DNA of 64,000 bases from Deltaproteobacteria bacterium (lineage in GTDB: Bacteria > Desulfobacterota > Binatia > UBA9968 > JAJDTQ01). Shown in pieces: positions 46,055-54,592 of the stretch. Made by a program: the position numbers and the translations under genes. Within the stretch, counting starts at the first letter, position 1. Each line of letters starts with the position of its first letter. Below the pieces are notes generated by a model, which did not search any database, was not told the DNA's origin, and worked only from the letters and a program-made list of their open reading frames with translations. The stretch covers positions 29,912-93,911 of the forward strand of contig JAPOPM010000021.1 in the NCBI GenBank assembly GCA_026712905.1, given 5' to 3'.

Positions 46055-46399
46055 GTGGCCGACTGCCTGTTCTGCGGCATCGCCAACGGGGAAATCCCCG
46101 GCGACATCGTCTACCGGGATGACTCGGTGCTGGCCTTCAGGGACATCGACCCCAAGGCGCCGGTGCACATCCTGATCATCCCCGGCAGGCACATCGGCAG
46201 CCTCGCGGAACTGGAGCCGGGCGATGGGGAGGTGCTGGGGCACGCCATGGAGGTGGCCCGGCAGGTCGCGGTGGACCAGGGCGTGGCCGGGAGCGGGTTC
46301 CGCCTGGTCGTGAACACCGGGGCGGACGCGGCCCAGAGCGTCCACCACGTTCATTTCCATCTCTTGGGCGGTCGGTCGCTGGCGTGGCCGCCGGGGTGA
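46055..46399 (+). CDS. HIT-family nucleotide-binding hydrolase
   Basis: A 114-residue histidine-triad protein. It begins ADCLFCGIANGEIPGDIVY, has HILIIPGRHI, and ends with the catalytic HHVHFHLLGG (HxHxHxx). HINT-like members hydrolyse AMP-lysine or aminoacyl-adenylate adducts. The start is GTG 46055, with a GGGAGG Shine-Dalgarno 10 nt upstream. The gene directly follows the Rieske pair and precedes efp. Residues CxxC at the N-terminus could bind zinc. Confidence 0.88.
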   Translation: MADCLFCGIANGEIPGDIVYRDDSVLAFRDIDPKAPVHILIIPGRHIGSLAELEPGDGEVLGHAMEVARQVAVDQGVAGSGFRLVVNTGADAAQSVHHVHFHLLGGRSLAWPPG

Positions 46400-46457
46400 G
46401 GGAACGGCACCCGGCCGGCGTGGTCGAGGCGTGCCTTACGAAAGGACAAGCGACGAC

Positions 46458-47018
46458 ATGATCAACGCGACACAGCTTCGGCCCGGAATGATCATCATCT
46501 ATGACGACGACCTCTACCGGGTCACCGCGGTCAAGCATCTTACCCCCGGGAAGGGCCACGGCTTCATGCAGACGAAGCTCAAGAGCCTGCGTGGCGGCGT
46601 GGGCACCGAGCACAAGTTCCGCTCCGATGATCGGGTCGACCGGGCCATCCTGGAGAGCCGCGAGATGCAGTACCTCTACGCCGAGGACGACCGTCACAAC
46701 TTCATGGACACCGAGAGCTACGAGCAGACGGAGCTTTCGTCCGAGGAGGTGGGGGACATCCTGCCGTTCCTTCTGCCCAATCAGGTGGTGAACGTGGAGT
46801 TGTACGAGGGCAGTCCCGTGGGGGTGAGTCTCGGCTCGGCGGTGGAGCTGGAGGTGGTGGAGACGGAGCCGTCGATGAAGGGCGCCACCGCGTCCGCGTC
46901 GTACAAGCCGGCGCGGCTGGAGACGGGTGTGACGGTGCAGGTGCCGCCGTTCATTCAGGTGGGTGATCGGATTCGGGTGGATCCGTCAGAAGGAAAATAT
47001 ATCGAGCGGGCGAAGTAG
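46458..47018 (+). CDS. efp: Elongation factor P
   Basis: A 186-residue EF-P with three beta-barrel domains. The N-terminus is MINATQLRPGMIII, and the tip loop TPGKGHGFMQTKLK keeps the lysine (K32) that is beta-lysylated, hydroxylated or otherwise modified in many bacteria. The C-terminal domain ends IQVGDRIRVDPSEGKYIER. EF-P rescues ribosomes stalled on polyproline. I use the ATG at 46458, matching family length; a GTG at 46431 would add nine residues. No epmA-type modification gene is present. Its 3' end overlaps coaE on the opposite strand by 68 bp. Confidence 0.94.
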   Translation: MINATQLRPGMIIIYDDDLYRVTAVKHLTPGKGHGFMQTKLKSLRGGVGTEHKFRSDDRVDRAILESREMQYLYAEDDRHNFMDTESYEQTELSSEEVGDILPFLLPNQVVNVELYEGSPVGVSLGSAVELEVVETEPSMKGATASASYKPARLETGVTVQVPPFIQVGDRIRVDPSEGKYIERAK

Positions 47019-47604
47019 CCAGGACGGCTTGCCAGGCCCGCGCAACGCGCCGTTCGAGCTCCGCCAGGGTGCCGTCGTTCTCGACGACGAAGTCGGCCAG
47101 CGCGCGTTTCTCCTCCATGGACATTTGCGCCTTCAGGTGCCTCGCGACATCGGCCTCGGTGAGCCCGTCGCGCTGGCGCAGCCGTTGCTCCTGGGTCTCG
47201 CGCGAGCACGCCACCAACAGGACCGGACGGAGCCAGTGATGGATCTTGGCCTCGAACAGAAGCGGCGCATCGTAGATCACGAAGTCATGGTCGCGCGATC
47301 GGTCCACGATGCGCTGTCTGGCCAGGGCGCGGATTCGCGGGTGGGTGATCTCCTCCAGACGCCGGCGCAAGGCGGGTTCCTTGAAGATGATGCCCCGCAG
47401 ATACGCCCGGTCCAGGGTCTCGTCCTCGCGCAGCGCCTCGCGGCCGAACAGCTCGACGATCTCGCGCCAGGCTTCCTGGCCGGGCTCGACGATCTCGCGC
47501 GCCAGCCGGTCGGCGTCGACGAGGGCGGCGCGATCGCTCAGGATCCGCGAAACCGTGCTCTTGCCGGTGGCGATGCCGCCGGTCAGTCCGATGACTCTGG
47601 CCAT
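46951..47604 (-). CDS. coaE: Dephospho-CoA kinase
   Basis: A 217-residue CoaE, the last step of CoA synthesis, phosphorylating dephospho-CoA. It has the P-loop GLTGGIATGKSTVSRILSD, the DADRLAREIV segment and DAPLLFE, with an RQRDG lid. The ATG is at 47604; the frame extends upstream into the divergent aminotransferase region. The C-terminal tail overlaps the end of efp (convergent, 68 bp), so the last residues may be unconserved. It is divergent from the DegT aminotransferase. Confidence 0.93.
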   Translation of the reverse strand: MARVIGLTGGIATGKSTVSRILSDRAALVDADRLAREIVEPGQEAWREIVELFGREALREDETLDRAYLRGIIFKEPALRRRLEEITHPRIRALARQRIVDRSRDHDFVIYDAPLLFEAKIHHWLRPVLLVACSRETQEQRLRQRDGLTEADVARHLKAQMSMEEKRALADFVVENDGTLAELERRVARAWQAVLATSPARYIFLLTDPPESDHPPE

Positions 47605-47737
47605 GTTCGTGCTCCGGGGACGGCGCGTCGGCGCGCCGCTGGCTGGTTGGTACCAACTTCCCGTACTTGTGGCAACCGCCGGCGGGATCGGGACTTGACC
47701 GCCGCCCCAGGATACTAGGACTCGTGTGGTGACTCGC

Positions 47738-48853
47738 ATGGAACTGCCGTTGCTGGACCTGAAAGCGCAGTACGAGACCATCCGGGAGGAGATCCAGGAG
47801 GCGGTGCTGCGGGTGTGCGCGTCGCAGCGGTTCATCCTCGGGCCGGAGGTGGCCGCCCTCGAGGAGGAGGTGGCGGCCTCCACCGGCGTGCGCTTCGCCG
47901 TGGGCGTCTCGTCCGGTACCGACGCGCTGCTGGCCGCCCTGATGGCGCTGGAAGTGGGTCCGGGGGATGAAGTCATCACCACCGCCTATTCCTTCTTCGC
48001 CAGTGCGGGTGTCATCGCGCGGCTGGGGGCGCGGCCGGTGTTCGTCGACATCCATCCCGATTCCTTCAACATGGACCCGGAGGCGGTGGTGGCGCGCATC
48101 GGCCCGCGCACCCGCGCGGTCATGCCGGTGCATCTCTTCGGCCGCTGCGCGGATCTGGACACCATCCTGGAAGCCGCCGCCGATCGCGGCGTCGCCGTGG
48201 TGGAAGATGCGGCGCAATCCTTCGGCGCGGTGGATTCACGGGGCCGGAGCGCCGGCACCATCGGCGCCCTGGGCTGTTTCTCCTTCTACCCGAGCAAGAA
48301 CCTGGGCGCTTTCGGGGACGGCGGCATGGTGATCACCGACGACGAGGACCTGGCCCGACGCATCCGCCTGCTTCGCGTCCACGGCGAGGAACCCAAGTAC
48401 CATCACCGTTTGGTGGGCGGGAACTTCCGGCTGGACAGCCTCCAGGCCGCCGTGCTGCGGGTGAAGCTGAAGCGCCTCGGCGGATGGGTCGAGGGGCGGC
48501 GGCGCAATGCGCGGCGATATCGGGAACTTCTGGAGCCGGTGGCGTCGGAGAACGGACTGGTCCTCCCCGGCGACTGTGCCGGCCACGTCTACAACCAGTT
48601 CGTGATCCGCGCGCCGGAGCGTGACCGCCTGCGGGCCTTCCTGGACGAGCGCGGGGTCGCCACCGAGATCTACTACCCGCTGCCGTTGCACCAGCAGGAG
48701 TGCTTCCTGGCCCTGGGCCACCGTGCCGGTGACTTTCCCGAGGCCGAGGCGGCGGCTCAATCCTCCCTGGCGCTTCCCATCTACCCGGAGTTGACGGTGG
48801 CGCAGCAGGAGTACGTCGGCACGCACGTGCGCCGCTTTTTTGGCGGCAGTTGA
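47738..48853 (+). CDS. DegT/DnrJ/EryC1/StrS-family aminotransferase
   Basis: A 371-residue PLP-dependent sugar aminotransferase-like protein. It starts MELPLLDLKAQYE, has GVSSGTDALLAALMALEVGP, VEDAAQSFG and SFYPSKNLGAFGDGG, where the lysine (PSKN) is the PLP-binding residue. These enzymes transaminate keto-sugar nucleotides for surface polysaccharides or antibiotics; no sugar-pathway genes flank it. I use ATG 47738; the GTG at 47726 is an alternative. Neither has a clear Shine-Dalgarno. Confidence 0.9.
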   Translation: MELPLLDLKAQYETIREEIQEAVLRVCASQRFILGPEVAALEEEVAASTGVRFAVGVSSGTDALLAALMALEVGPGDEVITTAYSFFASAGVIARLGARPVFVDIHPDSFNMDPEAVVARIGPRTRAVMPVHLFGRCADLDTILEAAADRGVAVVEDAAQSFGAVDSRGRSAGTIGALGCFSFYPSKNLGAFGDGGMVITDDEDLARRIRLLRVHGEEPKYHHRLVGGNFRLDSLQAAVLRVKLKRLGGWVEGRRRNARRYRELLEPVASENGLVLPGDCAGHVYNQFVIRAPERDRLRAFLDERGVATEIYYPLPLHQQECFLALGHRAGDFPEAEAAAQSSLALPIYPELTVAQQEYVGTHVRRFFGGS

Positions 48854-48951
48854 ACCGGGTCCCGGCCCGAAGCGGCGATGGCCAGGCGACACGCTCCTTC
48901 GGGCTCACCGGAGCGGAGTCCCTCGGCGGGAGGCACGCGATGAGCCCACTG

Positions 48952-48960
48952 TGCTATAAT
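48952..48960 (+). promoter_or_regulatory. Extended -10 directly upstream of the acyl-CoA ligase start
   Basis: TGC followed by the consensus TATAAT (48955-48960) lies 6 nt before the ATG at 48967. This predicts transcription starting at or next to the start codon, a leaderless mRNA. An ATG at 48940 with GGGAGG upstream is the competing leadered start. Confidence 0.5.
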
Positions 48961-48966
48961 CCGGCG

Positions 48967-50760
48967 ATGGTTTACCGTAGCCTTGCCGACCTGTTCCTGT
49001 CCCAGGTGGACGCGCACGGGGAACGCGTGCTGTACCGCTTCTGGCGTGAAGGGGAGTGGCGCGGCCAGACATGGGCGGAGGTGGCCGCCGAGGTGGAGGA
49101 GATCGCCCTCGGACTCGTGGCCGCGGGAGTGAGGAAGGGCGACCGGGTGGCCCTCTTCGCCGCCAACCGGGTGGAGTGGTGCCTGCTGGACTGGGCCGAC
49201 ATCTGCATCGGCGCTCTCACCGTGCCGCTCTACCCGTCGAGCACGCCGGCGCAGGTGGAGTACATCGTCGCGCATTCCGGGGCGACGGTGCTGGTGGTGG
49301 ACTCGCCCGCGGTGCTGGAGCGGCTGGACCGCTCGGGGCCGGGCCTGGCGGCGCTGGGGAACGTCGTGCTGCTGGACGGCGACGGCGCGGCGGACGCCCC
49401 GATGCTGTCCCTCGAACGCCTGAAGGAGATGGGCCGGGAATACGGACGCGCTCATCCCGGGGCCTTCCGGGAGTTGGCCGGGGCGCTCGGACCCGAGGAC
49501 GACCTCACCATTATCTACACGTCGGGGACCACGGGCGAGCCCAAGGGCGTCCTCACCACCCACGGCAACTACCTGTTCATCATGACCTCCGCCTTGGCCG
49601 CCATATCGGTGAGCGAAGACGACGTGGCGCTGCAGTTCCTTCCCCTGGCGCACTCGTTCGGCCGCCTGGAGCATTTCATCGTGGTGGGCCGTGGCTACGA
49701 GTGCGCGTTCGCGCGCGCCATCGAGACCCTGTCCGCGGACCTGCAGACGGTCCAGCCCACCATGCTCTTTTCGGTGCCGCGGGTGTACGAGAACGCTCAT
49801 CGGCGCATCCTCAACCGGGTGGACAGCGCCAGCCCGTTGCGCCAGCGTTTGTTCCGTTGGGCGGTGGCCGTGGGCCAGCGCCACAACGAACGGGCGCGCC
49901 GGGGCGAATCGTGCGGCCCGTGGCTGCGGCTGTGCCACCGGCTGGCGGATTCCCTGGTGTTGTCGAAGGTGCGTGCCGGCCTGGGCGGGAGGCTGCGCAT
50001 GGCGGTCTCCGGCGGCGCGCCGCTGTCGGACACCATCGCCGATTTTTTCCAGGCCCTGGGGGTGTGGATCGTGGAGGGATACGGGCTCACGGAGACCTCT
50101 ACCGTGTCTCATGTGAACCGGATCGACCGCTATCGCATCGGCACCGTGGGTCTCGCCATGGATGGGGTGGAGTGCCGCATCGCCGACGACGGCGAGATCC
50201 TCATTCGGGGCGCCCACGTGATGAAGGGCTACTACAAGGATCCCGCCGCGACCCGCGAAGCCATCGACGAGGACGGCTGGTTCCACACCGGCGACGTGGG
50301 GCGCATCGAGGACGGCGGCTTCCTGCGCATCACCGACCGCAAGAAGGACCTGATCGTGACCTCCGGGGGGAAGAACGTCGCGCCGCAAATGATCGAGAAC
50401 CACCTGCGCCAGGAGCCGCTCATCAGCCAGGCCATGGTGTGGGGCGACAAGACCAGCCACCTTGTAGCGCTGGTCACGCTGGACGCCGGCGAGGCCGGGC
50501 GCTGGGCGGAGAAGGAGGGCATCGAGTGGGACAAACCCGAGGACGCGGCCGCCGACCCGCGGCTCGCCACCCATCTCCGCCAACGCATCCGTGAACGCAA
50601 CCGGGAGTTGGCGCCCTTCGAGGCGGTCAGGGACTTCCGCGTCCTGCCGGGAGACTTCTCCACCGGCACGGGAGAACTGACTCCGAGCCTCAAGCTCAAG
50701 CGCGGGATCGTGATGGAGCGTTACGCAGGTTTGCTCGACGAGATGCTCAAGCGGGACTGA
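48967..50760 (+). CDS. Long-chain acyl-CoA synthetase (AMP-forming)
   Basis: A 597-residue adenylate-forming enzyme. It has the P-loop-like YTSGTTGEPKGVLTTHGNY (A3 motif), GYGLTETS, the YGLTE core with ADDGEILIRG, and GWFHTGDVG plus the DRKKDLI hinge (A8) with the catalytic lysine region late in the protein. It activates fatty or related carboxylic acids with ATP and CoA. I prefer ATG 48967 because family homology begins at MVYRSLADLFL and a TATAAT sits 6 nt upstream; ATG 48940 with a Shine-Dalgarno would add nine residues. Confidence 0.91.
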   Translation: MVYRSLADLFLSQVDAHGERVLYRFWREGEWRGQTWAEVAAEVEEIALGLVAAGVRKGDRVALFAANRVEWCLLDWADICIGALTVPLYPSSTPAQVEYIVAHSGATVLVVDSPAVLERLDRSGPGLAALGNVVLLDGDGAADAPMLSLERLKEMGREYGRAHPGAFRELAGALGPEDDLTIIYTSGTTGEPKGVLTTHGNYLFIMTSALAAISVSEDDVALQFLPLAHSFGRLEHFIVVGRGYECAFARAIETLSADLQTVQPTMLFSVPRVYENAHRRILNRVDSASPLRQRLFRWAVAVGQRHNERARRGESCGPWLRLCHRLADSLVLSKVRAGLGGRLRMAVSGGAPLSDTIADFFQALGVWIVEGYGLTETSTVSHVNRIDRYRIGTVGLAMDGVECRIADDGEILIRGAHVMKGYYKDPAATREAIDEDGWFHTGDVGRIEDGGFLRITDRKKDLIVTSGGKNVAPQMIENHLRQEPLISQAMVWGDKTSHLVALVTLDAGEAGRWAEKEGIEWDKPEDAAADPRLATHLRQRIRERNRELAPFEAVRDFRVLPGDFSTGTGELTPSLKLKRGIVMERYAGLLDEMLKRD

Positions 50761-50773
50761 GGTGCGCGGAAAG

Positions 50774-50849
50774 TGGAGGCGGCGGGCGGATTCGAACCGC
50801 CGCATCGAGGTTTTGCAGACCTCTCCCTTAACCACTTGGGTACGCCGCC
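50774..50849 (-). tRNA. tRNA-Cys (anticodon GCA)
   Basis: On the minus strand a 76-nt cloverleaf has a GGCGGCG/CGCCGCC acceptor stem and an anticodon stem AGGT-enclosed loop CTGCAAA, so the anticodon is GCA. The T-loop is TTCGAAT and CCA is encoded. It reads both cysteine codons. Confidence 0.95.
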
Positions 50850-51038
50850 CGAAAGATAACGTGTAACACACGGGTTCAGGGTTGTTCAAGGCGGCGCCCG
50901 GACGTTGAGGAAACTTGAAAAATCAACTATTTTGACCGAGAGAGGGCGTAAGGGGCCGGTTCGCGGAACGGACGGGTGCGCAACCGTCCCGCGGCGGCCG
51001 GATACGATTCGAGAGCTTTTTCAGGAGCGTTGTTTCCC

Positions 51039-52412
51039 ATGGCGACGATGATAACCAGCGACTGCATCAATTGCGGCGCTTGCGAGCCCGAGTGTCCCAA
51101 CGAAGCCATCACCCAGAACGATGAGATCTACGTCATCGACCCGGTGCTGTGCACCGAATGCGTCGGGTTCCATGACTACGAGGCGTGCGCCGCGGTGTGT
51201 CCGGTGGACTGCTGCGTAACCGACCCCAACAACGTCGAATCCGAGACGGTGCTGATCGACCGGGCGCGCGTGCTGCACACCGACGTCGATTTCGGCGAAG
51301 AGTTCGAATCCCGTTTCCGGACCGGGGAGAGTGCGGGCGAGGCGGCCGCTCCGGCTACCGCCGCCGCGGACCCGGCGCCCGCGGAGGCGGCCAACGGCAC
51401 CACCGCCCCGGCCGCCGCTCCCGCGCCTGCTGCCGTGGCCGCACCGGCGCCCGTGCCGGTACCGGTGATCGCGGCGCCGGCTCCTGTCGAGGAGCCCGAA
51501 GAGGAACCGGAGCCGCCGCGTGCCCCGAAGATGTTTCCGGGGCAGTTGCCCATGGGTTTCGACGAGCTGGTGCAACGCATCCAGACCAGCGAGTCGAGCG
51601 TGCTGCGCGTCGCGGTGATGCTGTTGCAGCCCCTTCTCGGCGCCTTGCCGCCGGAGTCGCGCGACGATCTGGCGGAACTGGCGGGTTGGCCCTACTTCAT
51701 AGGCGCCGCCGCCACGGCTCTCAACATGATCCTGAATCTGCTCATCTACCCGGTGGTGTTCATCATCATCGGTGTCTCGCTGGAAGGGCTCGGGCTGGCG
51801 TTCGGCAAGGGCGTCAACATGTACATCCTGGTGGGCTTCCTGGTGGCGTTGGCGGAAGTGCTCTATCGCTTGCGTCACAGTGTCTTCCGCGCCGTGCCGG
51901 TGGAGCAGGTGACGGTGAGCGGGGCGCTCTACGGCATACCGCTGGCCTTGCTGTTGCGGCCGTTCCTCTCACGCAAGGGCAAGCTCCTGCGCCGGGTCCC
52001 GGTCCCCGTCGAGGGGTTCTACGATTCCCGGTTCGTGGAGAAGCTGGAACGCGAGCGCCGCTACGGCCACGCCTACACCGTGCAGGATCTGGGCAAGGCG
52101 TATCACCTGCGGCTCGAGTTCCCCACGCAGGTGCCGCGCCTCGGCATCACCATCCCGTCCAAGCTTCCCCGGCGCATGCCCGACTACGACTACGACTTGC
52201 TCCTGAAGGAAGGCCAACTGATCGTCAGAGGCCGCCTGCTGGACGACCGCGTGCGCAGAATCTCGTCCAGCATCGGCGCCTTCCCCCCGGAGTTCACCAC
52301 GGTCATCCCGCTCCAGGATCGTGTCTACGGCTTCGCCCACCAACTGGGGAGCAAGGTCCTGGACGTCCTCCTCCTCAAGGAAAGCGCGGCACGACTGGGC
52401 TGGGTCAACTAG
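51039..52412 (+). CDS. Ferredoxin fused to a membrane segment and an Hsp20-like C-terminal domain
   Basis: A 457-residue multi-part protein. Residues 1-65 are a 2[4Fe-4S] ferredoxin of the Allochromatium type: cluster I uses C9, C12, C15 and part of cluster II; C19, C38, C41, C50 and C54 complete the set, with the typical insertion between C41 and C50. Residues about 100-175 are a Pro/Ala/Glu-rich linker. Then two or three membrane segments follow (about 230-300, including LLIYPVVFIIIGVSLEG). The C-terminal part (about 350-450) looks beta-rich and resembles alpha-crystallin/CS folds. I know no named family with this layout. It may be a membrane-attached electron carrier. Start chosen at ATG 51039. 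Confidence 0.78.
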   Translation: MATMITSDCINCGACEPECPNEAITQNDEIYVIDPVLCTECVGFHDYEACAAVCPVDCCVTDPNNVESETVLIDRARVLHTDVDFGEEFESRFRTGESAGEAAAPATAAADPAPAEAANGTTAPAAAPAPAAVAAPAPVPVPVIAAPAPVEEPEEEPEPPRAPKMFPGQLPMGFDELVQRIQTSESSVLRVAVMLLQPLLGALPPESRDDLAELAGWPYFIGAAATALNMILNLLIYPVVFIIIGVSLEGLGLAFGKGVNMYILVGFLVALAEVLYRLRHSVFRAVPVEQVTVSGALYGIPLALLLRPFLSRKGKLLRRVPVPVEGFYDSRFVEKLERERRYGHAYTVQDLGKAYHLRLEFPTQVPRLGITIPSKLPRRMPDYDYDLLLKEGQLIVRGRLLDDRVRRISSSIGAFPPEFTTVIPLQDRVYGFAHQLGSKVLDVLLLKESAARLGWVN

Positions 52413-52428
52413 CACCCTCCTTCGGGAC

Positions 52429-52917
52429 ATGCCCGCGAGTGCCAGCGGAAAGCTTGAGTTCCGGTCGATGACCATGGCGGACATCGACTCCGTCATGGTC
52501 ATCGAGCGCGCATCGTTCGCATGTCCGTGGAGCCGGCAGTTCTTTCTCCAGGAGTTGCAGGCGGCCAATTCGCGGTCCGTCCTGTGCCACTCCGAGGGCG
52601 AGCCCGTCGGCTACGTCATCTACTGGGAGCTCGTCGACGAGCTAGACATCCACAACGTAGCCGTACATCCCGGACACCGCCGCCTCGGCGTCGGCCGGGC
52701 CATGCTCGAGAGCCTGATCGACAGGGCCTCGGAGCGCGGTTTCCGGCGTATGACCCTGGAGGTCCGGAGGTCGAACGACGCCGCTCAGGCGCTTTACCTC
52801 TCGCTTGGATTCGAGTTCTGCGGCCTGCGGCGCGGCTACTACTCGGATAACGGCGAGGATGCCTGGCTGATGGAGCGCCCGCTCGATGCGTCGGGTTCCG
52901 AATCGGCTCAAAATTAA
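52429..52917 (+). CDS. rimI: Ribosomal protein S18-alanine N-acetyltransferase (RimI-like)
   Basis: A 162-residue GNAT acetyltransferase. It has MTMADIDSVMVIERASFACPW (N-terminal RimI-like) and the acetyl-CoA loop VHPGHRRLGVGRAML (Q/RxxGxG), then LEVRRSNDAAQALYLSLGFE, the RimI C-terminal pattern. RimI acetylates the N-terminal alanine of S18. tsaD, another family often linked to rimI, lies at 60.5 kb here. The ATG at 52429 is 16 bp after the ferredoxin-fusion stop. The frame is open further upstream inside that gene. Confidence 0.86.
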   Translation: MPASASGKLEFRSMTMADIDSVMVIERASFACPWSRQFFLQELQAANSRSVLCHSEGEPVGYVIYWELVDELDIHNVAVHPGHRRLGVGRAMLESLIDRASERGFRRMTLEVRRSNDAAQALYLSLGFEFCGLRRGYYSDNGEDAWLMERPLDASGSESAQN

Positions 52918-52984
52918 ACTTTTCTATTAGGTAATTTAGTTTAACATCCCGTTATTGCATGAGATTAAATTGTTCATCCACCTC

Positions 52985-53014
52985 TTGACGTTCTCTTGCC
53001 GTCCGATGTATAAA
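52985..53014 (+). promoter_or_regulatory. Promoter of the carD gene in an AT-rich region
   Basis: TTGACG (52985-52990) and TATAAA (53009-53014) are spaced 18 bp apart. The whole 52918-53159 gap is markedly AT-rich compared with the rest of the window and contains no other gene. The carD transcript then carries a leader of about 140 nt ending in AAGGAGGAATG. Confidence 0.65.
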
Positions 53015-53159
53015 GAGGGAGCCAATGATTGTGAAAGTGAACGTATTTGAAACGTGTATTTCAAATCTCGGCCCACCCCTCTGGAAGCACCTTCCTCCGG
53101 ATTAACCGGACTTCTTGCCCCTGTTCCGCATACGGGTTCTGACACTCAAGGAGGAATGA

Positions 53160-53645
53160 ATGTTCAAGGTCGGAGAGAAGGTTGTCTATCCTGCCCATGG
53201 AGTCGGTGAGATCGAAGCGGTTCGCAGTCAGGTGATATCCGGCACGGAGAAGAAGTTCTACATGCTGCGCATTCTCGATACGGATATGAAGATCATGGTG
53301 CCGGTGGACAACGCCGTCGCCGTGGGCCTGAGGAAGATCATCGACAAGACAACCGTATCACGCGTTTACCGCATCTTGCGGGAAAAGAAGAAAGCGCCCG
53401 TCGACCAGCAGACATGGAACCGTCGCTACCGCGAGTACACCGAGAAGATCAAGACCGGCTCGGTCATAGAGATCGCCGCCGTGCTCCGGGACCTTTTCCT
53501 GTTGAAGGGCGACAAGGAGCTTTCCTTCGGAGAAAGGAAAGTGCTCGACACCGCCAGGAACCTTCTGGTCAAGGAGCTGTCCATCGCCCGGTCGCACACC
53601 GAAGAGAAGATCATGGAGGAGCTGAGCCACATCTTTACCCAATAA
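53160..53645 (+). CDS. carD: CarD/CdnL-family RNA-polymerase-binding regulator
   Basis: A 161-residue CarD. It begins MFKVGEKVVYPAHGVGEIEA, the RNA-polymerase-interaction (Tudor-like) domain shared with the TRCF RID, and continues with a helical DNA-contacting C-terminal domain (EKKKAPVDQQTWNRRYREY). CarD stabilises open promoter complexes, acting on rRNA promoters among others. The start has a strong Shine-Dalgarno (AAGGAGG). A terminator follows and ispD comes next, the order carD-ispD also seen in deltaproteobacteria. Confidence 0.94.
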   Translation: MFKVGEKVVYPAHGVGEIEAVRSQVISGTEKKFYMLRILDTDMKIMVPVDNAVAVGLRKIIDKTTVSRVYRILREKKKAPVDQQTWNRRYREYTEKIKTGSVIEIAAVLRDLFLLKGDKELSFGERKVLDTARNLLVKELSIARSHTEEKIMEELSHIFTQ

Positions 53646-53670
53646 CGTCCGTTTCCGGTTGGGGTGAAAG

Positions 53671-53700
53671 AGAGCTGGAGGATTCCTCCAGCTCTTTTTT
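53671..53700 (+). terminator. Intrinsic terminator after carD
   Basis: AGAGCTGGAGG (53671-53681) pairs perfectly with CCTCCAGCTCT (53685-53695) around a 3-nt loop, followed by a run of six T (53695-53700). Confidence 0.9.
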
Positions 53701-53730
53701 GTGGTTCCGGCTTTACGGGATACAACACTA

Positions 53731-54420
53731 GTGCAGGTCAACGCCATCATCCTGGCCGCGGGCCGCGGGACCCGCGTAGGGAGCCGCGAGCCGAAGGTCC
53801 TGCTGTCGGTGGCCGGGCGGCCGCTTATTCTCCATACCCTTGAGCGTTTCCGCCGCTCCCGCGAGGTGGGGAAGGCGGTCCTCGTGGTGCCGCCGGATGC
53901 GGTTGGCGACTACGAGGCGATGCTGGCCCCGGTGCCGGAGTCTTCCCTGGAGATCACGGTGCGGCCCGGAGGGGCGCGCAGGCAGGACTCCGTGCGCGCC
54001 GGACTGGATGCACTGGATCTCGACTGCGCCGTCGTGCTGGTCCACGACGGCGCGCGCCCCTTCGCCGCGCCCGACCTCATCGACCGCTGCGCCCGGGAGG
54101 CGCGCGCAGGCCGCTCCGTTACGGTCGCGGTGCCGGCGCGCAACACCATCAAGACGGTGGAGCGCGGACAGGTTCGAGAGACACTGCCGCGGCAGAGCTT
54201 GTGGGAGATCCAGACGCCGCAGGGGTTTCCGTTGCACCTGCTCCGCGACGCCTATGCAGAGGCGGAGCAAGAGGGGGTGGAAGCGACCGACGATGCCATG
54301 CTGGTGGAGCGCCTGGGCGTTCCGGTCGAGGTCGTCGAGGGCAGCAGCACGAACCTCAAGGTCACCTATCCCGAGGACCTCCTCTATGCGGAAGCGCTGG
54401 TGCTCAATGGCGTCGTGTGA
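53731..54420 (+). CDS. ispD: 2-C-methyl-D-erythritol 4-phosphate cytidylyltransferase
   Basis: A 229-residue IspD of the MEP isoprenoid pathway, coupling MEP to CTP. Motifs are AIILAAGRGTRVGSREPKVL (CTP-binding), VLVHDGARPF and EIQTPQGFP. Homology begins at the GTG at 53731; the frame is open to 53701 but that overlaps the carD terminator, so the shorter start is preferred. The usual partner ispF is not immediately downstream, where a tRNA-Glu lies instead. Confidence 0.94.
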   Translation: MQVNAIILAAGRGTRVGSREPKVLLSVAGRPLILHTLERFRRSREVGKAVLVVPPDAVGDYEAMLAPVPESSLEITVRPGGARRQDSVRAGLDALDLDCAVVLVHDGARPFAAPDLIDRCAREARAGRSVTVAVPARNTIKTVERGQVRETLPRQSLWEIQTPQGFPLHLLRDAYAEAEQEGVEATDDAMLVERLGVPVEVVEGSSTNLKVTYPEDLLYAEALVLNGVV

Positions 54421-54443
54421 GGACGGCGGCGGAGTGACACGGT

Positions 54444-54521
54444 TGGCGTCCCCGACGGGATTTGAACCCGTGTTGCCGGCGTGAAAGGCCGGTGTCCTGG
54501 GCCAGGCTAGACGACGGGGAC
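54444..54521 (-). tRNA. tRNA-Glu (anticodon TTC)
   Basis: On the minus strand a 78-nt cloverleaf has a GTCCCCG/CGGGGAC acceptor stem and a CCGGC/GCCGG anticodon stem enclosing CTTTCAC, giving anticodon TTC. The T-loop is TTCAAAT; CCA is encoded. Confidence 0.95.
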
Positions 54522-54592
54522 GTGCTCGAACCGGACGTTGGCAGGGTTGTGATTTTATACCAGAAACGCGGACGCCTGTGTAGGGTGGAGTC

